A DNA stretch of 45,096 nt from JBNJGB01 sp051747385 (GTDB lineage: Bacteria > Myxococcota_A > UBA9042 > PHBI01 > JACKFB01), in assembly GCA_051747385.1 (NCBI GenBank), contig JBNJGB010000044.1:1-45096 (forward strand), read 5' to 3'. Of this stretch, positions 27,515 to 36,031 are shown in pieces. The position numbers and the translations under genes are program-made. The notes below the pieces were generated by a model. It was not told where the DNA came from, made no database searches, and saw nothing but the letters and a program-made list of their open reading frames with translations. How positions within the stretch are numbered: the stretch's first letter is position 1; every line of letters begins with the position of its first letter.

Positions 27515-28231
27515 ATGAAGCGCATCCTGGCCGCACTCGCGGTGCTCGTCGCGCTCGGCGTGGCGATGCGCTTCCTGCCGCTCGCCGAGTGGCTCGCCGC
27601 GATGCAGGAGAACCTCCGGGGGGCGGGCGCCTGGGGCATGCTCGCGTTCGTGGCGGCCTACGTCGTCGCTGCCGTCGCGATGATCCCGGGCAGCATCCTC
27701 ACCCTCTTCGCCGGCATGGTCTACGGGCTGGGGTGGGGGGTGGCCCTGGTGGTCCCGGCGAGCGTGCTGGGCGCCACGGCCGCAGCCTGGCTGGGCCGGA
27801 CGCTGCTCCGGAGCCAGGTCGAGAAGATGACCCGGGGGCACCCCGGCTGGGCCGCCATCGACGAGGCCGTCTCCCGCGAGGGCCTGAAGATCGTCGTGCT
27901 GACGCGCCTGTCGCCCATCTTCCCGTTCAACTTCCTCAACTACGCGTTCGGCGTGTCCGGCGTTCCCATGGGCCGCTACGTCCTCGGCTCGGCCGTGGGG
28001 ATGTTCCCTGGGACCCTGGCCTACGTGTACCTGGGCACGCTCATCCCGAGCGTCGCACGCCTCGTCGACGAGGGCGCACCCGAGAGCGGCTCCTGGGTGA
28101 GCACGGCGCTGTACATCGCGGGCGGCGTGGCGACGCTCGTCCTCGCCGTCGTCGCCGCCCGCCTGGCCCGGCGCGCCCTCCGCGGGGCCGCCGGCGCCGA
28201 CGCGCTCGAAGCCGAAGAGGAGGCCCCATGA
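27515..28231 (+). CDS. TVP38/TMEM64 (DedA-like) membrane protein
   Basis: The 238-residue protein has about five membrane segments. The conserved TVP38 loop reads VAMIPGSILTLFAGMVYG. The second half-loop reads LTRLSPIFPFNFLNYAFGVSG, followed by FPGTLAYVYLG. Members act as lipid scramblase- or carrier-like proteins and are often linked to metalloid or selenium genes. It starts one base after arsS and overlaps the oxidoreductase start by ATGA. In other bacteria this domain is fused to a similar oxidoreductase, which supports a joint role. Confidence 0.88.
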   Translation: MKRILAALAVLVALGVAMRFLPLAEWLAAMQENLRGAGAWGMLAFVAAYVVAAVAMIPGSILTLFAGMVYGLGWGVALVVPASVLGATAAAWLGRTLLRSQVEKMTRGHPGWAAIDEAVSREGLKIVVLTRLSPIFPFNFLNYAFGVSGVPMGRYVLGSAVGMFPGTLAYVYLGTLIPSVARLVDEGAPESGSWVSTALYIAGGVATLVLAVVAARLARRALRGAAGADALEAEEEAP

Positions 28232-29730
28232 TCGTCGTCCCGCCGGAGGACGAGCACAACCGCGCGCTCGTCGCCCACACCCACCCGCCGGACTGGGCGA
28301 ACCCGGCGCCGGCGACCCGCTACGACCTCGTGGTGGTGGGCGGCGGCACGGGCGGGCTCGTGTCGGCCTTCGGGGCGGCGGGGCTCGGCGGTCGGGTCGC
28401 GCTGGTGGAGGAGCACCTCCTGGGCGGCGACTGCCTGGTGACGGGGTGCGTGCCCTCGAAGGGACTCCTCGCCGCCGGACACATGGCCCACGCGGTCCGC
28501 AGCCGCGCCGCCGACCTTGGCGTGCGCGCGTCGGGGGTCGACGTGGACGCCGCGGCCGCCCTGACCCGGATGCGCCGGTTGCGAGCGGGCATCGCTCCCC
28601 ACGACAGCGCCGCGCGGCTGCGTGACGCCGGCGTCGACGTCTTCCTGGGACACGCGCGGTTCGTCGGCCCGCGCACGATGGACGTCGGCGGCACGACCCT
28701 GCGCTTCGAGCGCGCCGTCCTGGCGACGGGCGGCAAGCCGTTCGTCCCGCCGGTGCCCGGCCTCCGCGAGCTCGGGCCGCACACGAGCGAGACCCTGTTC
28801 GGGCTGGAGGATGCGCCGGGGCGCCTCGTGGTGCTGGGCGGCGGCCCCATCGGCTGCGAGATGGCGCAGGCCTTCCGCCGGCTCGGGAGCGAGGTGGTCC
28901 TGGTGCAGCGGCTCGGGCGCCTCCTGCCGAAGGACGATCCCGACGCCGCCGACGTGCTCCTGGGGCAGCTTCGGGACGACGGCGTCGAGGTGCTGCTGGA
29001 GCACGAGGCGATCCGGGCGGGGCTGGATCAGGGGCGGCGCGTCCTGCGGGTCCGCGGGCCGGACGGGGCGGAGCGGGACCTGGACGCCGACGAGATCCTG
29101 GTGGCCGCGGGGCGCCGACCGAACCTGGGCGGCATGGACCTCGAGGCCGCCGGAGTCGCGGTGGAGGGCGGCGCCCTGGTCGTGGACGAGCGACTCCGCA
29201 CGACGAACGAGCGCGTGTTCGCGGCCGGGGACGTGGCCGGGCGCTGGCAGTTCACGCACACGGCGGACGCCATGGCGCGGATGGTGCTGAAGAACGCCTT
29301 CTTCTTCGGGCGCTCGAAGGTGGACCGCCTGGTGGTCCCGTGGGCGACCTACACGGAGCCGGAGGTGGCCCACCTCGGCGCGACCGCCGCCGAGGCCGAG
29401 CGGGAGGGCATGCAGACCCTGACGGTCCGCTTCGACGACAACGACCGCGCCATCCTGGAGGGCGAGACGGACGGCTTCGCCCGGATGCACGTGGACGGGA
29501 GGGGCCGGGTGCGCGGAGCCACGGTGGTCCACCCGCGGGCCGGGGACCTGATCGGGGAGGCGTCCCTGGCCATCACGACCGGGCTGAAGGCGTCGACACT
29601 GTCCGACACCATCCACCCGTATCCGACGACGGCGGAGGTCTGGCGGATGCTGGGAGACCAGTACCAGCGCACGCGCCTGAAGCCCTGGGTCCAGCGCCTC
29701 CTGGCGTGGCGGTTCCGATGGCTCCGCTGA
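28228..29730 (+). CDS. class I pyridine nucleotide-disulfide oxidoreductase (mercuric-reductase-like)
   Basis: The 500-residue flavoprotein has an FAD motif VVVGGGTGGL (residue 36 on), redox pair Cys69/Cys74 in GGDCLVTGCVPSKG, an NAD(P) motif VVLGGGPIGCEMA and ATGGKPFVPP. The dimerisation domain has the HP motif (TIHPYPTTAEV) that supplies the partner-subunit base. It has neither an N-terminal heavy-metal domain nor the C-terminal Cys pair of true MerA, so mercury reduction is unlikely. It is coupled to the TVP38 gene (ATGA) and overlaps the next gene by 13 bp. It may supply electrons for a membrane or thiol/metalloid function. Confidence 0.85.
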   Translation: MIVVPPEDEHNRALVAHTHPPDWANPAPATRYDLVVVGGGTGGLVSAFGAAGLGGRVALVEEHLLGGDCLVTGCVPSKGLLAAGHMAHAVRSRAADLGVRASGVDVDAAAALTRMRRLRAGIAPHDSAARLRDAGVDVFLGHARFVGPRTMDVGGTTLRFERAVLATGGKPFVPPVPGLRELGPHTSETLFGLEDAPGRLVVLGGGPIGCEMAQAFRRLGSEVVLVQRLGRLLPKDDPDAADVLLGQLRDDGVEVLLEHEAIRAGLDQGRRVLRVRGPDGAERDLDADEILVAAGRRPNLGGMDLEAAGVAVEGGALVVDERLRTTNERVFAAGDVAGRWQFTHTADAMARMVLKNAFFFGRSKVDRLVVPWATYTEPEVAHLGATAAEAEREGMQTLTVRFDDNDRAILEGETDGFARMHVDGRGRVRGATVVHPRAGDLIGEASLAITTGLKASTLSDTIHPYPTTAEVWRMLGDQYQRTRLKPWVQRLLAWRFRWLR

Positions 29731-31142
29731 CGCCGCTCGTCGTCCTCGCCAAGTCCCCGGAGGCCGGCCGCGTGAAGACGCGCCTGGCGACCGCCGTGGG
29801 CGACCGGGCGGCGGCCTCCCTGGCCGCGGCGTTCCTTCGGGACGTCTGGAAGCACGCGGCCCGAGCGCCGGAATGCGCGCCGGTGCTGGCCCTGGCGGGG
29901 CGCCGGGACGGGCTGCCCGCGCTGGACCCTCCACCCGGAGCGATCCGCCGCCAGGGCGGAGGCGACCTGGGCGCGAGGATGGAGCGCCGCCTCCGGCGGG
30001 GCATCGGCGAGGCGGGCAGGGCGGTGCTGATCGGGGCGGACTCCCCCGGGGTCCCTCCGGCGCTGCTCGGCCGCGCCGCGAGGCTCCTCGAGCACCACGA
30101 CGCGGTCCTGGGCCCGTCGGAGGACGGCGGCTTCTGGCTCATCGGCCTGCGCCGCTGTCCGCAGGGCCTCCTCGCCGACCTGCCCTGGAGTACCCCGGAC
30201 ACCCTCCAACGCACCCTGGAGCGTCTCCGAGAGCACGACCTCTCGGTGGGATTCCTCCCCACCTGGTTCGACGTCGACGACGCCCGCGACCTGACCCGCC
30301 TGCGCCTCCTCCTGGACCACGGCGTCCTGGATGCCCCGGCCACCCGAGCCACCCTCCATCAAACCAGATCCCCCATCATCCCAATCCCTTACAACGACCC
30401 CGGGACATGCGCCTCCCCCCAGCTGCCCGGTGCGGCGGCGTCCTCGCCGGCGGACGTCAACCCCTCGATCATCATCCCGACCCTGAACGAGGCGAGGCAC
30501 CTCCCGCTCCGCCTCCGCGAGCTGCTGGCCATGGACGGCGCCGGCGAGATCATCGTGGTGGACGGCGGAAGTACCGACGTCACCGCCGACATCGCGACCG
30601 CCTGCCCCGGCGTCCGGCTCGTCCGATCCCCGGCCGGCCGCGCGCGACAGATGAACGCCGGCGCCGCCGCGGCCCGGGGCGACGTCCTCCTGTTCCTCCA
30701 CGCCGACGTCCAGCTTCCCCGGACGGCAATGTCCCACATTTCAGGCGCTTGCAATGACCCTGGGGTGGTCGCGGGGGCCTTCCTCACGCACCACGTGTCG
30801 GACGGCGGGAGGTGGCCGCTGGGTCGCCTGCTCCGCCTGGCGGACGTCCGATCGCGCTACACGGCCCTCCCGTACGGCGACCAGGCGCTCTTCGTCCGGG
30901 CGGACGCGTTCTGCGCGCTGGGCGGCTTCCCCGACCTTCCGCTCATGGAGGATCTGGAGATGTCGATCCGCCTGCGCCGCGTGGGGCGGGTGGCCCGCTG
31001 CCGCGCCGAGGTGCGCGTGTCGGGTCGCCGCTTCGAGGCCCGCCCGGCCTACTACACGACGCTGGTCAACGTGTTCCCGCTGCTGTATCGGCTGGGGGTG
31101 CCGGCACGCTGGCTCTCGGCTCTCTATCGCCACACCCGCTGA
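29718..31142 (+). CDS. fused TIGR04282-like and TIGR04283-like glycosyltransferases
   Basis: The 474-residue protein joins two families that are usually separate genes beside ArsS-type radical SAM genes. Residues 1-215 are a DUF2064/CofC-like nucleotidyl-sugar transferase (AKSPEAGRVKTRL, GADSPGVP, GPSEDGGFWLIGL). Residues 250-474 are a family-2 transferase (PSIIIPTLNEARHLP, VVDGGSTDVT, GRARQMNAGA, FLHADV, GDQALFVR, PLMEDLEMSIRLR). A Pro/Ser-rich linker joins them. It overlaps the oxidoreductase gene by 13 bp and closes the ArsS operon. It probably acts in assembly of the sugar part of the product, but this is inference from the known association. Confidence 0.85.
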   Translation: MAPLTPLVVLAKSPEAGRVKTRLATAVGDRAAASLAAAFLRDVWKHAARAPECAPVLALAGRRDGLPALDPPPGAIRRQGGGDLGARMERRLRRGIGEAGRAVLIGADSPGVPPALLGRAARLLEHHDAVLGPSEDGGFWLIGLRRCPQGLLADLPWSTPDTLQRTLERLREHDLSVGFLPTWFDVDDARDLTRLRLLLDHGVLDAPATRATLHQTRSPIIPIPYNDPGTCASPQLPGAAASSPADVNPSIIIPTLNEARHLPLRLRELLAMDGAGEIIVVDGGSTDVTADIATACPGVRLVRSPAGRARQMNAGAAAARGDVLLFLHADVQLPRTAMSHISGACNDPGVVAGAFLTHHVSDGGRWPLGRLLRLADVRSRYTALPYGDQALFVRADAFCALGGFPDLPLMEDLEMSIRLRRVGRVARCRAEVRVSGRRFEARPAYYTTLVNVFPLLYRLGVPARWLSALYRHTR

Positions 31143-31175
31143 GCCCTACCGGCGCGCACCGACGGGAGGTCAGCC

Positions 31176-33050
31176 GTGATCGCGTACCAGGACACCCTCG
31201 ACGCCGACTTCTGGAGGCACCGGATCCGGCCGGGCGCCCGCGTCTTCGTCGGCTCGAACGCCGCGACCCCGCACGGGCTGCTGGACGCCATGCTGGAGCA
31301 CTACAAGGTGCTCACCGACGTGGAGATGGTGCACATCCTCACCGTCGGCGGCGCCCCGTGGGCCGACCGGAGGTACCAGGATCACGTCCGGACCAACTCC
31401 CTGTTCCTCGGGCCGGGCAGCCGCGAGGCGGTCCAGCGTGGCGACGCGGAGTACACGCCCTGCTTCCTCTCGGAGGTGCCGGGCCTCTTCCTGGACGAGG
31501 TGCTCCCGATCGACGTGGCGCTCGTCCAGGTGGCTCCGCCGGACGAGCACGGCTACTGCTCCCTGGGCGTCAGCGTCGACGTGGTCAGCGCCGCCTGCCG
31601 CGCGGCCCGGGTCGTCATCGCCCAGGTGAACCCGCGCATGCCGCGCACCCTCGGGCAGAGCTTCGTGCACCTCCGGGACATCGACGTCCTCTGGGAGCAC
31701 GAGGCCGGGATCCCGGAGATCGATCCCCCCGACCTGGACGACGCGACCCTGCGCATCGGGCGGCACGTCTCGCTCCTCATCGACGACGAGGCCACGCTCC
31801 AGATGGGCATCGGCAAGATCCCCGACGCCGTGCTGCGGAACCTCGGCGATCGGCGCGACCTGGGCGTCCACACGGAGATGTTCTCCGACGGCCTGCTCGA
31901 TCTGTACGACAAGGGCGTCGTCACGAACGCGCGCAAGGGCATCCACCCGGGCAAGACCATCACGTCCTTCTGCATGGGCACCCGGGCGCTGTACGACTTC
32001 GTGGACGACAACCCCCACGTGGAGTTCCACCCGTCCGAGTACGTGAACAACCCGGTGAACATCGCCAAGAACCACAAGATGGTGTCCATCAACAGCGCCA
32101 TCGAGGTGGATCTCACCGGGCAGGTGGCGGCCGACTCCATCGGGACGCGCTTCTACTCGGGCATCGGCGGGCAGGTGGACTTCATCCGCGGCGCCGTGAT
32201 GTGCCCGGGCGGGCGGCCCATCATCGCCCTGCCGTCCACGGCCAAGGGCGGCGAGGTGAGCCGGATCGTGCCGACCCTCACCAAGGGCGGCGGCGTGGTG
32301 ACCTCCCGCGGCGACGTCCACTACGTCGTCACCGAGTACGGCATCGCCACCCTGCGCGGCCGGAGCATCCGCGAGCGGGCCCTGGAGCTGATCCAGGTGG
32401 CCCACCCGAAGTTCCGCGACGAGCTCCTGTCGGACGTGCGCTCCTTCCACTGGGTGCCCGCCTACACGGAGCGCGAGCCGACGCGCGTCCGGGAGCTCGG
32501 CGGCGTCCAGGTGAGCCGCATGGAGCGCGGCGACCGGGTGTTCTTCCTGCGGCCCCTGCAGACCTCGGACGAGCGCCGCCTGCAGGAGTTCTTCTACTCC
32601 CACACGGAGGAGACCCTGCTGCAGCGCTACCGCCACCGCCCCCGGGCGATGTCGCGGGAGCGGGCGCACCGCCTGGTGAACGTCGACCAGACCCGCGACC
32701 TCGCCCTGTGCATCCTGGAGCGCCAGGGCCCGCGCGAGGTCATCCACGCCATCGGCCGCTGGTTCGTGGACGACGACGGCTCGGGCGCCGAGATCGCCTT
32801 CGTGGTCCGCGAGAGCATGCGCGGCCGAGGCATGGCCTCCCGCCTCGTCCGCACCATGCTCCACGTGGCCCGCAAGCGCGGGGTCCCCAAGCTCTACGCC
32901 ATCGTGAGGCTGGACAACCTCCCCATGATCCGCGTCCTGGAGCACTTCGGCTTCGAGGCCCACACGACCGACGACCCCTTCGAGGCCTGCTACGAGGTCC
33001 GCCCCGACGACGTCGCCCTCGACGCGGAGCTCGACGCGCTGCACCGCTGA
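31176..33050 (+). CDS. acetyl-CoA hydrolase/transferase fused to GNAT acetyltransferase
   Basis: The 624-residue protein resembles 4-hydroxybutyrate CoA-transferases in residues 1-450. NSAIEVDLTGQV holds the catalytic glutamate Glu310. GIGGQVDFIRGA is the oxyanion loop. Residues about 470-610 form a GNAT domain (VVRESMRGRGMASRLVRTML acetyl-CoA loop, then RVLEHFGFE). Such fusions are recurrent in bacteria; GNAT activity may modify the CoA-transferase or a separate target. GTG 31176 follows GGGAGG (31164-31169). It lies 33 bp after the glycosyltransferase gene, so it could be on the same transcript. Confidence 0.88.
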   Translation: MIAYQDTLDADFWRHRIRPGARVFVGSNAATPHGLLDAMLEHYKVLTDVEMVHILTVGGAPWADRRYQDHVRTNSLFLGPGSREAVQRGDAEYTPCFLSEVPGLFLDEVLPIDVALVQVAPPDEHGYCSLGVSVDVVSAACRAARVVIAQVNPRMPRTLGQSFVHLRDIDVLWEHEAGIPEIDPPDLDDATLRIGRHVSLLIDDEATLQMGIGKIPDAVLRNLGDRRDLGVHTEMFSDGLLDLYDKGVVTNARKGIHPGKTITSFCMGTRALYDFVDDNPHVEFHPSEYVNNPVNIAKNHKMVSINSAIEVDLTGQVAADSIGTRFYSGIGGQVDFIRGAVMCPGGRPIIALPSTAKGGEVSRIVPTLTKGGGVVTSRGDVHYVVTEYGIATLRGRSIRERALELIQVAHPKFRDELLSDVRSFHWVPAYTEREPTRVRELGGVQVSRMERGDRVFFLRPLQTSDERRLQEFFYSHTEETLLQRYRHRPRAMSRERAHRLVNVDQTRDLALCILERQGPREVIHAIGRWFVDDDGSGAEIAFVVRESMRGRGMASRLVRTMLHVARKRGVPKLYAIVRLDNLPMIRVLEHFGFEAHTTDDPFEACYEVRPDDVALDAELDALHR

Positions 33051-33051
33051 A

Positions 33052-33073
33052 CGGCGCGCCCGCCATGGCGCCG
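33052..33073. terminator. possible bidirectional terminator hairpin
   Basis: CGGCGC and GCGCCG flank a ten-base loop in the 30-bp gap between convergent genes ending at 33050 and 33081. The stem is short and there is no T-run. Confidence 0.25.
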
Positions 33074-33080
33074 GTGTGGA

Positions 33081-33971
33081 TCAGCGCTGCAGCTTCGCCT
33101 CCTCGACGATGACCGCGTAGCTGTAGCCGGCCCCGAAGTCCTTGTCGGTCGCGAGCGTGCCCGTCATGGTCACGACGTCGCCGACCTCCACGGAGTCCTG
33201 CGTCGTGAAGGTGAGGTCGTTCTTCCCCGCGGCGCCGGTGCCGTCCTGCAGGTGGACCCAGTTCTTGCCCATGATCCCCGCGTTGAACTTCACGACCTTG
33301 CCGCGCACCGTCACGGACTCTCCCGCCAGGTCGGCCTTGTCTCGGAAGATCTCGGCGATCGTGTAGGCGTCGTCGCCCTCGGCCTTGGGGACCCGCTCCA
33401 CCGCGGGCGCCTCCGCGGTGCCCCCGCCACCGTGCGCGGGCGCCGCCTTCCCCGTGTCGCCGCCCGTCCGGGCGTCCATGGCGAAGTAGATCTCGTCGAA
33501 CGTGCGGTCCAGGGTCTTGCTCTTGAAGCCCTTCATCAGGTTCGCACCGGAGACGGTCATCTCCTCGCCGACCTCGACGGGCGTCTGCTTCACGGCCACC
33601 CACGCCTCGCCGTCGCCGGTGTCGAGCTTCGCGTAGGTGTATCCGCCCGAGTCCATGGTCTCGAGGACCTCGCCCGCGAGCCGGGTGCCACGCGCCGCGG
33701 GGGCCGCGCCGCCCTTCGACGGGCGGGCTGGCTGGTCCTCCCCCGCGACCGGCGGGTGCCCCTCGGGAAGCTCCCCGGCGGGTTGGACTCCCTGCTCTCC
33801 GCCGGGTTGGACTCCCTGCTCTCCGCCGGCCGGGGCGGCCTGCTCCTCGCTCGTCCCCTGGGCGGCCGGCGCCACCTTCTCGCCTTGGGGGGCCTCGTCC
33901 CTGCACGCGACCGCGCCCATGGCGATCACGCTCGCGATTCCCAGCACTACGGCCTGCTTCCGCCACATCAT
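33081..33971 (-). CDS. lipoprotein with two OB-fold-like domains
   Basis: The 296-residue protein has a lipobox GAVAC (Cys23) and a low-complexity linker with two GGEQGVQP units. The first domain (about 97-170: GEVLETMDSGGYTYAKLDT, SKTLDRTFDEIYFA) resembles NrfJ-like periplasmic OB folds. The second (about 215-296: VRGKVVKFNAGIMGKNWVHL, DFGAGYSYAVIVEEA) is a bacterial OB-fold repeat. It is expected at the envelope; a role in ligand or cofactor binding is plausible but unproven. AGGAG precedes ATG 33971, with a second ATG directly after it. It is divergent from the AGPS-like gene. Confidence 0.8.
   Translation of the reverse strand: MMWRKQAVVLGIASVIAMGAVACRDEAPQGEKVAPAAQGTSEEQAAPAGGEQGVQPGGEQGVQPAGELPEGHPPVAGEDQPARPSKGGAAPAARGTRLAGEVLETMDSGGYTYAKLDTGDGEAWVAVKQTPVEVGEEMTVSGANLMKGFKSKTLDRTFDEIYFAMDARTGGDTGKAAPAHGGGGTAEAPAVERVPKAEGDDAYTIAEIFRDKADLAGESVTVRGKVVKFNAGIMGKNWVHLQDGTGAAGKNDLTFTTQDSVEVGDVVTMTGTLATDKDFGAGYSYAVIVEEAKLQR
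33781..33828. repeat. two 24-bp tandem repeats in lipoprotein linker
   Basis: The 24-bp unit beginning GGTTGGACTCCC occurs twice head to tail with perfect identity. It encodes GGEQGVQP on the minus strand. Copy number may vary between strains. Confidence 0.85.
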
Positions 33972-34182
33972 CGCGCTCTCCTCGTGCTCTCGCCGGTGCG
34001 TTCGGCTCCGGGCGTCGACCGCTCGTCCGTCGACGCCGGCCCCGACCATAACGCCCCACCTGTCCGGAGCCGACAGAAAATCCGTTCCGGGCGACCCCGG
34101 GTTGGTCTGCGCCGCGGCCGGCGATAGTCTGCTCCGACGCGACAGGGAGGCGTAGGACCGCACGTCGCAGCGGGGAGGGACC

Positions 34183-35787
34183 ATGAGCGAGCGCGAGCGC
34201 AGCTTCTGGGCGTGGGGGTGGGCCGACGGGTTCCCCGATCGGGCGGCGCGACGGAACCTGGCGAACATGGTCTCGGGGGTCCTCGGGTTCGAGAAGCCGG
34301 ACCTCCGCGAGCCTCCGAGCCTGGACGACGTGCGGATCCCGGGGCCCCGGCTGGAGGTCCCCCCCACGCTGAGCGGCTTCACGACCGACGACCGGGAGGC
34401 GCGGGCGCGGCGCACCTACGGGCGCGGCTATCGCGATCTCGTGCGGGGGTTCCGCGGCGACTTCTCGGGCGCGCCCGACCTGGTGGCGCTCCCGCGGGAC
34501 GAGGACGAGGTCGCCGCCGCGCTGCGCTGGGCCTCGGCCCACCAGGTGGCGGTGGTGCCCCGGGGCGGCGGCACGAGCGTCGTCGGCGGCGTCGAGGCCG
34601 ACGTGGGCGAGGGCTACGGAGGCGTGCTGTGCCTGGACCTGGGCCGCATGGACCGCGTCCTGGAGGTGGAGCCCGTGTCCCGCACCGCGCGCATCCAGGC
34701 GGGTGCCACCGGCCCGGGCCTGGAGGCGGGGTTGGCCGAGCACGGCCTGACGCTTCGCCACTTCCCGCAGAGCTTCGAGTTCTCGACCCTCGGGGGCTGG
34801 ATCGCGACCCGCGCCGGCGGGCACTTCGCGACCGTCTACACCCACATCGACGACCTGGTGGCCTCCATCCGCACGGTCACGCCGCGCGGCGAGATGGCGA
34901 CGCGGCGTCTTCCCGGCTCCGGCGCGGGTCCCAGCCCCGACCGGTTGATGATGGGCTCGGAGGGCATCCTCGGCGTGATCACCGAGGCCTGGATGCGCGT
35001 GCGCCCCCGCCCGCGGTTCCGCGCGAGCGCGACGGCGCTGTTCGACGACTGGACCGACGCCGTGGACGCCACCCGTGCCGTGGCGCAGTCGGGGCTGTTC
35101 CCCTCCAACTGCCGCCTCCTGGACGAGCGCGAGGCGATGCTGAACCAGGTCCCTTCCGGGGGCCGGCACGTCCTCGTCCTGGGCTTCGAGGCGGCGGATC
35201 ACGACCCCGGGTCGTGGCTCGACGAGGCACTGCGGCTCGTCGGGGAGCGCGGCGGCGAATGCCCGGAGGGGCCCGTCCTGCGTGACGACTCGAAGCGCGA
35301 CCGCCCGAAGGGGGCGGAGGCCTGGCGGAGCGCCTTCCTGCAGGCGCCGTACCTCCAGTCTGCCTTCGTGAGCATGGGCCTGATCGCCGACACCTTCGAG
35401 ACGGCGTGTCCGTGGGATCGGTTCGAAGCCCTGCACCGGGACGTCATCGCGAACGTCCGCGCGGCCATGAAGGAGCGCTGCGGGGCCGGGACCATCACGT
35501 GCCGCTTCACCCACGTCTACCCGGACGGCCCGGCGCCGTACTTCACCTTCCTCGCGCCGGCGCGGGAGGGCCACGAGCTGGAGCAGTGGGCCGCCATCAA
35601 GCAGGCCGCCTCGGACACGCTCATGGCGCACGAGGCGACCATCACGCACCACCACGCCGTGGGTCGCGTCCACCGGCCCTGGTACGACCGGCAGCGCCCC
35701 GAGCTCTTCGCCCGCGCCCTCCGGGCCGCCAAGCGAGAGCTGGACCCGGCCTGGATCCTCAACCCGGGCGTGCTGGTGGACCGCTGA
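34183..35787 (+). CDS. alkyldihydroxyacetonephosphate-synthase-like FAD oxidase
   Basis: The 534-residue protein is of the VAO/FAD-linked oxidase type. PRGGGTSVVGG (126-136) binds the FAD pyrophosphate. FPQSFEFSTLGGWIATRAGG is the AGPS-type active-site loop. THHHAVGRVHRPWYD (from 488) contains the triple-His motif required in AGPS. Known AGPS enzymes swap the acyl group of acyl-DHAP for a fatty alcohol, the first ether bond of ether lipids, which Myxococcota make. No peroxisomal or export signal is visible. GGGGAGGG precedes ATG 34183. The nearby upstream gap is a divergent promoter region shared with the OB-fold lipoprotein gene. Confidence 0.85.
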   Translation: MSERERSFWAWGWADGFPDRAARRNLANMVSGVLGFEKPDLREPPSLDDVRIPGPRLEVPPTLSGFTTDDREARARRTYGRGYRDLVRGFRGDFSGAPDLVALPRDEDEVAAALRWASAHQVAVVPRGGGTSVVGGVEADVGEGYGGVLCLDLGRMDRVLEVEPVSRTARIQAGATGPGLEAGLAEHGLTLRHFPQSFEFSTLGGWIATRAGGHFATVYTHIDDLVASIRTVTPRGEMATRRLPGSGAGPSPDRLMMGSEGILGVITEAWMRVRPRPRFRASATALFDDWTDAVDATRAVAQSGLFPSNCRLLDEREAMLNQVPSGGRHVLVLGFEAADHDPGSWLDEALRLVGERGGECPEGPVLRDDSKRDRPKGAEAWRSAFLQAPYLQSAFVSMGLIADTFETACPWDRFEALHRDVIANVRAAMKERCGAGTITCRFTHVYPDGPAPYFTFLAPAREGHELEQWAAIKQAASDTLMAHEATITHHHAVGRVHRPWYDRQRPELFARALRAAKRELDPAWILNPGVLVDR

Positions 35788-36020
35788 AGGCGGCCCCGCG
35801 GCGTCGCACGGGTGCGGAGGAGGCCAGGGCGCCGACGGGGAGGTAGCTCCCGTCCGGAGACGCCGTACCGAGCGCCGGCGTGAGGCTGTAGAGAAGGACC
35901 ACAGCGAGGTGGGATCCTCTACAGGCGGGGGAGCGTTCGGGGTGGCGCAAGAGGTACTTCCGCGCGGCACGGATGCTGCAAGTGCTCATCGCGTAGGACT
36001 TTGCGGCCGAGGCCGAAGCG

Positions 36021-36026
36021 AGGGAG
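36021..36026 (+). promoter_or_regulatory. ribosome binding site of the MYXO-CTERM gene
   Basis: AGGGAG lies five bases before ATG 36032 and selects it. The nearby ATG at 36027 is out of frame. Confidence 0.55.
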
Positions 36027-36031
36027 ATGCG

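Noticed and set aside
28228..29730. True mercuric reductase
   Set aside because: No N-terminal metal-binding domain, no C-terminal Cys pair and no mer genes nearby.
32740..35970. Very long open frame on the minus strand (over 1000 codons)
   Set aside because: It runs antisense to the CoA-transferase fusion and the AGPS-like gene and overlaps the OB-fold lipoprotein gene in another frame. Its Arg/Gly/His-rich composition is typical of high-GC shadow frames.
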